Of a stretch of 15,510 bases of DNA, positions 6,467 through 13,371 are shown one piece after another. Under the pieces are notes generated by a model, which ran no database searches, was not told where the DNA came from, and worked only from the letters and a program-made list of their open reading frames with translations. Origin of the DNA: Alphaproteobacteria bacterium (GTDB taxonomy: Bacteria > Pseudomonadota > Alphaproteobacteria > UBA8366); contig JAOTYV010000084.1 in assembly GCA_029861675.1 (NCBI GenBank), positions 1-15,510 of the forward strand. The letters run 5' to 3'. How positions within the stretch are numbered: position 1 is the first letter of the stretch; every line of letters begins with the position of its first letter. The position numbers and the translations under genes are program-made.

Positions 6467-7639
6467 ATGAAAATCGACCGTGTAGAAATCCGCGTCACCG
6501 ACTACACCGCGCGCCTGCAGCGCACCACGATGCACGGCGCCTACGACACCGGGCAATCGGGCCAAATGTTGGGCAAGCCCGTATTCCTGCGGGTATTTGC
6601 CGATTCGGTGGTTGGCAATGCGCAAATCCGCCCGACGACACCGGGTCATTCGATGCCCGACACCTATAAGAGTGTCATCTGTGCGATCCAGGAGATCGTC
6701 GGGCCGATGCTGATCGGCCGCGACATCTTCGACCTGGAGAGCATTTTCGCCGAGTTCGACATGCTGCTGCCGGCCAACACGGTGGTCCGCGCGCTGGTCG
6801 ATTTCGCGCTGCACGACGCCCAGGGCAAGGCGCTCGGCGTGCCCGTCCACAAACTGCTGGGCGGATTGTCGCAGCCGCGCCTGCCGCTCGAATGGTCGAT
6901 CAGCATGTATGACGACCCGCAGCGCAGCATCGACGACGCGCTTCGGGGTAAGGAAGAATTCGGCATCATGGTGGCCTGCCTCAAGGCGGGTTCGCCCAAG
7001 GGCTGGAGGCACGACGTGAACAGCTTCGCCAAGCTGCGCGAAGCGGTCGGCGACGAGATGAGCCTCGGCATGGACCCGAACACCGCCTGGAGCGTGCCGG
7101 AAACCGTCCAGGCGATGCGCGCCGCCGCCGACCACCGGCTCGATTACATCGAACAGCCGGTCGAACGGCGCGACCTGGCCGGCATGGCGCATATCCGCCG
7201 CAACGCCGGCGGCGTCATGGTGATGGCCGACGAGGCGCTGATGAGCGTCCAGGATGCCTATGCGCTCGCGCGGGCCGAGGCCTGCGACGTGTTCTGCTTC
7301 AAGCTCTACCGGTTCGGCGGCCTCAGCGTCGCCCGGAAGATCGCGGGCATCGCCGAGGGCGCGAATATTCTAGTCAATATCGGCGGGCTGGCGGTGATGT
7401 CCCAGCTCGAAGCGGCCGCGGCGGCGCACTTCTATGCCAGCCTGCCGGCGCGGCGCTGCATGCCGGCCGGCGAGTTCATCTTCGGCCTCGGCGTCGCCGG
7501 GCCGGACCCGCTGGTCGGCGAAACCGACTTCGTGATCGAGGACGGCCATGTCCGCCCGCCGAGCGGCCCCGGCATGGGCGTGACGATAGACGAGGCGGCG
7601 CTCGAAAAACGGACGCTGCTGCAGGAGACGGTTACATGA
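6467..7639 (+). CDS. Mandelate racemase/muconate lactonizing enzyme family protein (enolase superfamily)
   Basis: A 390-residue enolase-superfamily enzyme. These abstract a proton alpha to a carboxylate and then racemise, lactonise or dehydrate an acid. The three Mg ligands are visible at the ends of successive barrel strands: Asp203 in GMDPN, Glu229 in IEQP and Asp255 in MADEA. The general-base site reads ACLKAG, with Lys173 in the position of the second Lys of the usual K-x-K and Cys171 replacing the first. A second lysine, Lys279, sits in CFKLYRFGG at the place of the MLE-subgroup acid/base. The N-terminal capping domain (residues 1-130) is complete and contains the usual ALVDFALHDAQGKALGVPV helix. 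The pattern fits the MLE subgroup, but function within it is not predictable from family. The gene overlaps the next by 4 bp (ATGA), indicating coupling. Confidence 0.9.
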   Translation: MKIDRVEIRVTDYTARLQRTTMHGAYDTGQSGQMLGKPVFLRVFADSVVGNAQIRPTTPGHSMPDTYKSVICAIQEIVGPMLIGRDIFDLESIFAEFDMLLPANTVVRALVDFALHDAQGKALGVPVHKLLGGLSQPRLPLEWSISMYDDPQRSIDDALRGKEEFGIMVACLKAGSPKGWRHDVNSFAKLREAVGDEMSLGMDPNTAWSVPETVQAMRAAADHRLDYIEQPVERRDLAGMAHIRRNAGGVMVMADEALMSVQDAYALARAEACDVFCFKLYRFGGLSVARKIAGIAEGANILVNIGGLAVMSQLEAAAAAHFYASLPARRCMPAGEFIFGLGVAGPDPLVGETDFVIEDGHVRPPSGPGMGVTIDEAALEKRTLLQETVT

Positions 7640-9066
7640 GCGCCGCGCCGCAAACGGCCGGCGATTTGCCGCCGGTTACCCGGATGCTGGGCGATTGGAT
7701 CGCCGGCCTTAAATTCGACGACATCCCTGCCGCGTCGATTACCCACGCCAAGCGATGCTTGCTCGACGCCATCGGTTGCGGGCTCTATGGCGGCCAGCAG
7801 GAATGGGGCCGCATTGTCGCTAACGTGGCGCACGATTTTTCCGGCGGCGGGCCGTCCAGCCTATGGGGACACGGCCACAGCGCGGGGCCGGCCGATGCGG
7901 CGATGGTAAATGGCACCGCCGTGCATGGCTTTGAAATTGACGATGTTCATGTGGAATCGATGTTCCACCCCGGCGCGGTGACGATACCCGCCGTCCTCGC
8001 GGTCGCTGAAGCACGCGGTAATTCGGGCGAAGAGGTCCTAACGGCGATCGTCGCCGGATACGAGATCGGCATTCGGATGGGCATCGCCGCCGGCATCCCC
8101 CACAAAATGAAGGGGTATCACGTCACCGCGACCAATGGCTGTTTCGCCGCCGCCGCCACCGTCGCCAACTTGCTCGGCCTGACCGGCGAGTCCGCGGCGG
8201 ATGCGCTGGGAATCGCCGCTACCGAGGCGTCCGGCCTGTATTCCGCGCGCAAGGGGGCGATGACCAAACGCTTCCACGGCGGCATGGCGGCGAAGAACGG
8301 TGTCGTCGCGGGATATCTCGCCGAGCAAGGATTTACCGGTGCCCGGGACGCAATCGAAACGCCGTTCGGCGGCTATCTGTCGACGATGAGCGCGGATGCA
8401 GACCTGTCGATTCTTATCAGCGATCTCGGGCGGCGCTGGCATATCGATGACATCGGCTTCAAGGCCTATGCGTCCTGCGCCAGCACACACACCACGATCG
8501 ACTGTCTCGACACGCTGATGGGTCAAGGCCTGACAGCCGGGACTTTGAACCGTCTGACGATCCGCATGTCGAAAGCGGGTTTCACCAATGTGGGCTGGGA
8601 TTACCAGCCGCTCGGCGTGGTCGGCATGCAGATGAACGGCCGGTTCGTCGCCGCGACCAAGCTGTTGGCGGGTGACGTGTTCGTCGACCAGTTTTCCGAA
8701 GACCGGATCGCCGATCCCCCGACCCTGGCGCTGATCGGCCGCATCGACATCGTGCACGACCCGGCCATCGATGCCCTCGGATTGGCGAGGCGGCACACCG
8801 TCCATGTCGAAGCGGAGATGCAAGACGGACGCACGCTGACCGCCAGCCGGGAGCAAAGGACAGGCAGCTCGGAGCATCCGCTGAGCGATCAAACCCTGAC
8901 GCAAAAATTCCGCCATACCGCTGGCGCCGTCGTTCAAGACTCCGCCGTCGACGCCCTGATCACCGAAATTAACGGCATTGAGCAGGCTCGCGATATGTCC
9001 GGCCTGACGGCGCTGCTGCTGGGCAAGTCGCCGAAGCGCACCGGCTGGCACGAGCCCGCTAAATAG
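7636..9066 (+). CDS. MmgE/PrpD family protein (2-methylcitrate dehydratase-like)
   Basis: A 476-residue cytoplasmic protein of the MmgE/PrpD family, whose characterised members include 2-methylcitrate dehydratase, cis-aconitate decarboxylase and iminodisuccinate epimerase. Recognisable blocks: LLDAIGCGLYG (42-52), NGTAVHGFEIDDVH (92-105), FHPGAVTIPAVLA (110-122), GYHVTATNGCFAAA (160-173), KRFHGGMAAKNG (211-222) and FKAYASCASTHTTID in the region around residue 290. His97, Asp103, His105 and His111 are the polar residues of the active-site face. Length is close to family norms. The start uses AGGAG (7623-7627) and overlaps the preceding gene by 4 bp. It is the last gene of the plus-strand enzyme operon and overlaps the CoA-transferase tail to tail by 8 bp. 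Dehydration or decarboxylation of a hydroxy-polycarboxylate is likely; the substrate is unknown. Confidence 0.92.
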   Translation: MSAAPQTAGDLPPVTRMLGDWIAGLKFDDIPAASITHAKRCLLDAIGCGLYGGQQEWGRIVANVAHDFSGGGPSSLWGHGHSAGPADAAMVNGTAVHGFEIDDVHVESMFHPGAVTIPAVLAVAEARGNSGEEVLTAIVAGYEIGIRMGIAAGIPHKMKGYHVTATNGCFAAAATVANLLGLTGESAADALGIAATEASGLYSARKGAMTKRFHGGMAAKNGVVAGYLAEQGFTGARDAIETPFGGYLSTMSADADLSILISDLGRRWHIDDIGFKAYASCASTHTTIDCLDTLMGQGLTAGTLNRLTIRMSKAGFTNVGWDYQPLGVVGMQMNGRFVAATKLLAGDVFVDQFSEDRIADPPTLALIGRIDIVHDPAIDALGLARRHTVHVEAEMQDGRTLTASREQRTGSSEHPLSDQTLTQKFRHTAGAVVQDSAVDALITEINGIEQARDMSGLTALLLGKSPKRTGWHEPAK

Positions 9067-10264
9067 TCCCGTCTTCTTCCAGCGCCGCTAGTTTATCCGG
9101 GTCGAGGCCCAGCTCGTCGCAGTAAATTTCCCGGTTGTGCTGCCCCTTGCGCGCGCCGGCGTGGCGGATCTTTGCCGGCGTTTCCGACAGGAACGGGAAG
9201 GCGTTGGTCATCCGGACCGGGCCAAGGTCTTCATCCGGCACTTCGACGATGTCGTTGCGCGCCTGGTATTGCGGGTCCTTGAAAATTTGGGAGATGTCAT
9301 AGGCCGGGCCGATCGCCGCCTCGGCTTCCTCGAATTCCCGCAGCACCACGTCCAGGTCGCGTTGCCCGATCCAGCCGGCGACCAAGCCGTCGACTTCGTC
9401 GATATGCTCGACCCGGCTTTGCGGTGTCGCGAAGCGGGGATCTTCCGCCGCTTCCTTGCCGCCGCAGAGCGTCAGCACCCGGGTGACGATTGCCGGCGAA
9501 TTGGTCGACAGCGCGACCCAGTGGCCGTCCTTTGTCTGGTAGGTATTGCGGGGCGCGTTGTTTTTCGACCGATTGCCCCAGCGTTCCTGAATGACGCCGA
9601 GCTGATCGTATTGCAGCGCTTGCGGGCCCATCACCTGAAAGATCGGCTCGTAAATGCTGAGGTCGATATACTGCCCCTTGCCGCCGCCCTGCGCATCCCG
9701 ATGGTACAGCGCGAACATCGCCGCGAAGGTTCCATAGGAGGCGGCGATGCCGTCCGCCAGACCAAAATTCGGCAAGGTCGGCGGGCCGTCCGGCTCGCCG
9801 GTGATCGCGGCAAAACCGCTGAACGCTTCGGCGATGGTGCCGAAGCCGGGCCGATGCCGGTAGGGTCCCGTCTGCCCGAAGCCGGTTACGCGCACCATGA
9901 CGAGCCGCGGGTTAATCGCCTTCAAATCCTCCCAGCCCAGGCCCCATTTTTCCATCGTGCCGGTGCGGAAATTTTCGATCAGGACGTCGGTCGTCTTGAT
10001 CAGGTCCTTGAACAGGGCCTGCCCCGCATCCTTGCTCAAATTCAGCGTGACACAGCGCTTGTTGCGGTTCGCCATCTTGAACCACAGGCCGACGCCGTCC
10101 TTCTGATATCCGGTATGGCGCAGCACATCGCCGCGCGGGTGTTCCACCTTGATGACATCGGCGCCGAAATCGCCGAGCAGCATGCCGATCGTCGGGCCGG
10201 CGATGACCGTCGCGGCGTCGATGACCCGAAGGCCCTTGAGCGGAGTGTCCTGGTCGTTTGGCAT
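9059..10264 (-). CDS. CaiB/BaiF (class III) CoA-transferase
   Basis: A 401-residue family III CoA-transferase, which moves CoA between acyl-CoA and a free carboxylate through mixed anhydride and thioester intermediates. Family motifs are complete: LKGLRVIDAATVIAGP (9-24), LGDFGADVIKVEHPRGD (30-46), NRNKRCVTLNL (67-77), ENFRTGTMEKWGLGW (97-111), and FGLADGIAA, which supplies the catalytic Asp171 at the place of Asp169 in formyl-CoA transferase. GGKGQYIDLSIYE (194-206) is also typical. An in-frame TGA immediately before the ATG fixes the start, although no clear ribosome site is seen. It is divergent from the dioxygenase gene across a 123 bp gap (10265-10387), which must hold both promoters. 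It would activate a carboxylate for the hydratase and crotonase nearby; donor and acceptor are unknown. Confidence 0.95.
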   Translation of the reverse strand: MPNDQDTPLKGLRVIDAATVIAGPTIGMLLGDFGADVIKVEHPRGDVLRHTGYQKDGVGLWFKMANRNKRCVTLNLSKDAGQALFKDLIKTTDVLIENFRTGTMEKWGLGWEDLKAINPRLVMVRVTGFGQTGPYRHRPGFGTIAEAFSGFAAITGEPDGPPTLPNFGLADGIAASYGTFAAMFALYHRDAQGGGKGQYIDLSIYEPIFQVMGPQALQYDQLGVIQERWGNRSKNNAPRNTYQTKDGHWVALSTNSPAIVTRVLTLCGGKEAAEDPRFATPQSRVEHIDEVDGLVAGWIGQRDLDVVLREFEEAEAAIGPAYDISQIFKDPQYQARNDIVEVPDEDLGPVRMTNAFPFLSETPAKIRHAGARKGQHNREIYCDELGLDPDKLAALEEDGTI

Positions 10265-10387
10265 TCAATATCTGGAATTGGTTCATTGCGGGGCTGCGGT
10301 ACCTTAGGCTGACCGGTCGGCATCGGGCAAGGCAGCGGGTTGGTCGGTGCGATCGAATCTCGCTAAAGTGGACCGATCGCCGCAACC

Positions 10388-11272
10388 ATGGATTCCGCCT
10401 TCAGCATGACATTGCAAACGCACGCTCTGCACCCGCTTTTCGGCGTGGAGATCACCGGCGTCGACATCGCCAAGCCGATCGACGGCGGCATCTTCGCGAA
10501 AATTCGCGCCGCGCTGGACGAATACTCCTTGCTGCTATTCCGGGGCGCGGAGATGACCGACGAGCGGCAGGTGGCGTTCGGCGAACAATTCGGGCCGGTG
10601 CTGAAGGCAACCAGCAACAACCCCGGCGGCGGCACGCCGTTTTCCCGGCAATCGAACCTCGACATCGAAACCGGCGAAAAGATCCCGGCCGATGACAAGC
10701 GCATGGTGTATCAGCAGGCCAACGCGCTGTGGCACTCGGACAGCTCGTACCGCGTGGTCCCGTCGCTGTGCTCGCTCCTGTCGGGGCGGCTGGTGCCACC
10801 CGACGGGGGTGCGACGGAATTCGCCTCGATGCGCGCCGCCTGGGACGCGCTACCGCCGGACAGACAGCAATCCCTTGAAGGACTTGTCGCCGAACACAGT
10901 CTTTTCAATTCACGCCGTCAGGTCGATCCCAGCGTCATGAGCGACGCCCAAAGGAAAGAAACGCCGCCGGTCCGCCAGGCCGTGGTGCGCTGCAATCCCG
11001 CCAATGGCCGCAAGAACCTGTTCATCGGGGCGCATGCCTCGCACATCATCGGGCAGCCGACCGACCAAAGCCGTGCGCTGCTGGCCGACCTGCTGGATTT
11101 CGGGACCCAACCGCAATTCGTCTACCGGCATGACTGGCAAGCGGACGATTTGATCGTCTACGACAACCGCTGCCTGCTGCACCGCGCGACCCCCTATGAC
11201 ACGCAGCGCCATCGCCGGTTCCTGCAACGCGTCACCGTCTCGGGCGACGGCCCCACGGCGCCGCAGGAATAA
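10388..11272 (+). CDS. TauD/TfdA family Fe(II)/2-oxoglutarate-dependent dioxygenase
   Basis: A 294-residue cytoplasmic dioxygenase that would couple 2-oxoglutarate decarboxylation to hydroxylation, often releasing an aryl-oxy, sulfonate or similar group. The facial triad is present: His116 and Asp118 in LWHSDSSYR and His265 in CLLHRATPYD. The 2-oxoglutarate-binding arginine is likely Arg276 or Arg277 in the RHRR segment. From memory of the family, these positions lie two residues from those of the 287-residue 2,4-D dioxygenase TfdA (His114, Asp116, His263, Arg274). This supports membership of the TfdA-like rather than taurine-specific branch. There is no strong ribosome site; ATG 10406 (Met7) is an alternative start. 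The TAA stop directly abuts the stop of the convergent oxidoreductase. The ligand may be an aryloxy- or alkyl-carboxylate, but this is inference. Confidence 0.92.
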   Translation: MDSAFSMTLQTHALHPLFGVEITGVDIAKPIDGGIFAKIRAALDEYSLLLFRGAEMTDERQVAFGEQFGPVLKATSNNPGGGTPFSRQSNLDIETGEKIPADDKRMVYQQANALWHSDSSYRVVPSLCSLLSGRLVPPDGGATEFASMRAAWDALPPDRQQSLEGLVAEHSLFNSRRQVDPSVMSDAQRKETPPVRQAVVRCNPANGRKNLFIGAHASHIIGQPTDQSRALLADLLDFGTQPQFVYRHDWQADDLIVYDNRCLLHRATPYDTQRHRRFLQRVTVSGDGPTAPQE

Positions 11273-12142
11273 CTAGCCGCCGGGCGAAAAGGCCTCCAGG
11301 GCGCTCCAGTCCGGCGTGGCAGCACCCGATGGGTCGAGCGGCTGGATGCAGACATGGGTGGCGCCGGCGGCAAAATGCGCATCGATCCGGGACCGAATAT
11401 CCTCTTCGCTGCCCCAGACGACCATCGCGTCCAGGAACCGGTCACTACCGCGTCCCGACAACTCATCTTCGGAAAATCCCAGCCTGAGCCAGTTGTTGCG
11501 GTAATTCGGCGTCGCCATGTAGCGCGCCATGTTCGCGGCCGCGACATCCCGCGCCGCTTTTGGATCCGAAGTAAAACAGATTTTCTGCTCGACGCAGAGC
11601 CATGCATCCGGCCCGAGTATTTTCTTCGCCTCCGCCGTGTGTTCCGGCGTCACGTTATAGGGCAAGGCGCCGGCCGCCCTATCGCGCGCCAGGGCGAGCA
11701 TGTTCGGGCCGAGCGCGGCGAGAACCACATTCCGCGCCGGCGCGGATATCGCCAATTCCGCCGCGGCCATGGAGTCCAGGTAGGCGCGCATGGTGGCGAC
11801 CGGCTTACCATAGGCGTGCCCGCGCCGTCCTTCGACGAGCGGGATATGCGAAACGCCGAGCCCCAGGATGAAGCGGTCGCCATACAGAGTGTTCAGCGTG
11901 TCGTGCCCCGCCATCGCCGCGACGGCATCGCGGCCGTAAATATTCGCGATGCCGCTGCCGAGACACAGCCGATCGGTCTGCCCCAGCAGGAACCCGCCGA
12001 GCGCCAGGGATTCATAGCTCAGCGATTCCGGATACCATAGGACATCGTAGTTCAACCGCTCGACCCCTTGCGCCAGGGCGGCCAGCTGCGCCGTGTCCAG
12101 CGCGTTCGTCGAGAACCAAACGCCATATTTGCCGATCTTCAT
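11273..12142 (-). CDS. Luciferase-like (LLM class) flavin/F420-dependent oxidoreductase
   Basis: A 289-residue TIM-barrel protein of the bacterial luciferase-like family. The opening MKIGKYGVWFSTN, then YDVLWYPES, LGSGIANIYGRDA (with the non-prolyl cis-peptide region typical of the fold) and GDRFILGLGVSHIPLVEG, resemble the subgroup annotated as probable F420-dependent oxidoreductases. The cofactor could equally be FMN, because no F420 biosynthesis gene is in the window. The start is placed at ATG 12142 because AGGAAG lies five bases upstream (12148-12153). A longer frame from 12202 would add 20 unrelated residues and run across the divergent promoter region. It is divergent from the MaoC pair and convergent, with zero spacing, with the dioxygenase. 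Its substrate is unknown. Confidence 0.9.
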   Translation of the reverse strand: MKIGKYGVWFSTNALDTAQLAALAQGVERLNYDVLWYPESLSYESLALGGFLLGQTDRLCLGSGIANIYGRDAVAAMAGHDTLNTLYGDRFILGLGVSHIPLVEGRRGHAYGKPVATMRAYLDSMAAAELAISAPARNVVLAALGPNMLALARDRAAGALPYNVTPEHTAEAKKILGPDAWLCVEQKICFTSDPKAARDVAAANMARYMATPNYRNNWLRLGFSEDELSGRGSDRFLDAMVVWGSEEDIRSRIDAHFAAGATHVCIQPLDPSGAATPDWSALEAFSPGG

Positions 12143-12183
12143 TGTTGCTTCCTTTGATTTTGGACGGCTCCGCGCGCCGACCG

Positions 12184-12211
12184 TGCACATGACCCGTGAC
12201 AAGCTTATAAT
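12184..12211 (+). promoter_or_regulatory. Candidate sigma-70 promoter for the MaoC pair
   Basis: A perfect TATAAT lies at 12206-12211 in the 112 bp gap between the divergent oxidoreductase and MaoC genes. TGCACA at 12184-12189 is a 4/6 match to the -35 consensus, with a 16 bp spacer. Transcription would begin near 12218 and leave a leader of about 36 nt before the GTG at 12255. This also argues against extending the MaoC reading frame upstream into this region. Confidence 0.5.
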
Positions 12212-12243
12212 CCCTGACCAAATCGAAGGTCCGCTACGAATTC

Positions 12244-12249
12244 AGGAGG
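12244..12249 (+). promoter_or_regulatory. Ribosome binding site deciding the GTG start of the first MaoC gene
   Basis: AGGAGG sits five bases before GTG at 12255. The frame stays open upstream to 12093, but that extension overlaps the divergent gene and the promoter and encodes no family-like sequence. This site makes the GTG start much more likely. Confidence 0.8.
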
Positions 12250-12254
12250 AAACC

Positions 12255-12740
12255 GTGTCCGACGAAATCAAGATGCCGGTCGAAGCAACGCACATCATGA
12301 TGTTTGCCCGTTCGATCGGCGACGACAATCCAATCTACCACGACGAGGAATACGCAAAAAACAGCGACGTCGGACATATCATCGCGCCGCCGACCTTTCC
12401 CCGCGCGGTTTCGCAATTCGATCCCGACTATCACCTGCGCCCGAAGAACGGCGTGAAATGGTTCGGCTCCGGCAAGAACCCGACCGGTCTGGACGGCCCC
12501 GCGCCGAGCAGCGGCGGACTGCACGCCGAGCAGCATTTCGAGTATCACCGGCAGCTAAGGCCGGGCGACCAGCTAACCGTCACCACCAAGGTCGGCAAAA
12601 CCTGGGAGAAAGAGAGCAAGCGCGCCGGCAAGCTGAAATTTCTCGAACGCATCCAGGAATACCGCGACCAGAATGGCGATCTCGTGGTTACGTCGCGGGC
12701 GGTCAGCGTCACGACCGAGCGTCCGGTCGATCAGGGTTAG
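12255..12740 (+). CDS. MaoC-family dehydratase, N-terminal-type subunit (HadA-like)
   Basis: A 161-residue hot-dog-fold protein of the FAS1-type/MaoC N-terminal domain (PF13452 type). The segment FARSIGDDNPIYHDEEYAK (17-35) aligns with the hydratase core but has NPIYHD where active R-hydratases have NPLHxD, so the hydratase motif is altered. The second block GLHAEQHFEYHRQLRPGD (88-105) is characteristic of the non-catalytic or substrate-binding partner in two-component dehydratases such as mycobacterial HadA with HadB. It therefore probably forms a heterodimer with the product of the next gene, 13 bp downstream, to hydrate an enoyl-CoA or dehydrate a 3-hydroxyacyl-CoA. The GTG start is chosen from the strong ribosome site. 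The heterodimer is inferred from gene pairing and motif distribution. Confidence 0.88.
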   Translation: MSDEIKMPVEATHIMMFARSIGDDNPIYHDEEYAKNSDVGHIIAPPTFPRAVSQFDPDYHLRPKNGVKWFGSGKNPTGLDGPAPSSGGLHAEQHFEYHRQLRPGDQLTVTTKVGKTWEKESKRAGKLKFLERIQEYRDQNGDLVVTSRAVSVTTERPVDQG

Positions 12741-12753
12741 GGAGGAAAGTACG

Positions 12754-13176
12754 ATGGCGCTCAGCGCAAGCAATTTGAAGGCCGGCGACAGCTACAAGGA
12801 AGTCGTCGTCGAGGACCTGACCCGGACCCAGCTCGTCATGTATGCGGGCACCTCCGGCGACTACAATCCGCTGCACACCGACGATCTCTATTCCCGGGAA
12901 GCCGCGGGATATCCCGGCGTGTTCGCGCACGGCATGCTGTCGATGGGGCTGACCGGCAAGATGCTGACCAACTATGTCGGCGATGGCCGGCTCGCCAAAT
13001 TCGGCGTGCGCTTCACCAACCAGGTCTGGCCGGGGGACACGCTGACCGCCGAGGCCACGGTCGCCGAAATCCGTGAGGAAGGCGGCGAGCAATTTGTCGA
13101 TCTGACGCTGGAAACCAAGAACCAGGACGGCAAGACGGTGATCACCGGAACCGCGACCGCGCGTATCGATCCGTAG
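12754..13176 (+). CDS. MaoC-family (R)-specific enoyl-CoA hydratase, catalytic subunit
   Basis: A 140-residue single hot-dog protein carrying the complete hydratase-2 signature: YAGTSGDYNPLHTDD (30-44), with Asp36 and His41 as the catalytic pair, followed by GVFAHGMLSMGL (55-66). Length matches single-domain R-hydratases such as PhaJ or HadB. The start is supported by GGAGG at 12741-12745, directly after the upstream stop codon. Together with the preceding gene it resembles a HadA/HadB-type pair. It would act on a CoA thioester produced by the CoA-transferase. A weak GGCCG/CGGCC hairpin (13181-13194) follows, without a T tract. Acyl chain specificity cannot be inferred. Confidence 0.92.
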   Translation: MALSASNLKAGDSYKEVVVEDLTRTQLVMYAGTSGDYNPLHTDDLYSREAAGYPGVFAHGMLSMGLTGKMLTNYVGDGRLAKFGVRFTNQVWPGDTLTAEATVAEIREEGGEQFVDLTLETKNQDGKTVITGTATARIDP

Positions 13177-13180
13177 GCTC

Positions 13181-13194
13181 GGCCGGATACGGCC
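13181..13194 (+). terminator. Short GC hairpin after the MaoC pair
   Basis: GGCCG (13181-13185) pairs with CGGCC (13190-13194) around loop GATA, 5 bp after the MaoC stop. The stem is short and no T run follows, so termination here is uncertain. The remaining gap to 13371 contains two GCGCGATG octamers (13258-13265 and 13276-13283) and a possible 28-codon frame, but no recognised element. Confidence 0.25.
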
Positions 13195-13371
13195 AACACT
13201 TGCCTTCAGGCCTTACCGATCCAATATCCGATACACGGCGCAATTACGCTAGACGCGGCGCGATGGTCGAGTCCTGCGCGATGCAACAATGTGAAGGCTA
13301 TTGTGATTTCGCGGCCGTAGCCTTGTCGTATTTTCGGGAAGTCAGTTAGCGGGACAACCCAGGAGAAACGG

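Noticed and set aside
9137..10312. 391-codon plus-strand frame opposite the CoA-transferase
   Set aside because: The minus-strand protein carries every family III CoA-transferase motif. The plus-strand translation is low-complexity Arg/Asp-rich and matches nothing.
12143..12202. 20-residue N-terminal extension of the luciferase-like protein
   Set aside because: The family begins at MKIGKYG, and AGGAAG is correctly placed for ATG 12142.
12093..12254. Upstream extension of the first MaoC frame
   Set aside because: It overlaps the start of the divergent oxidoreductase, spans the predicted promoter and encodes no family-like residues. The AGGAGG-GTG at 12244-12257 is a better start.
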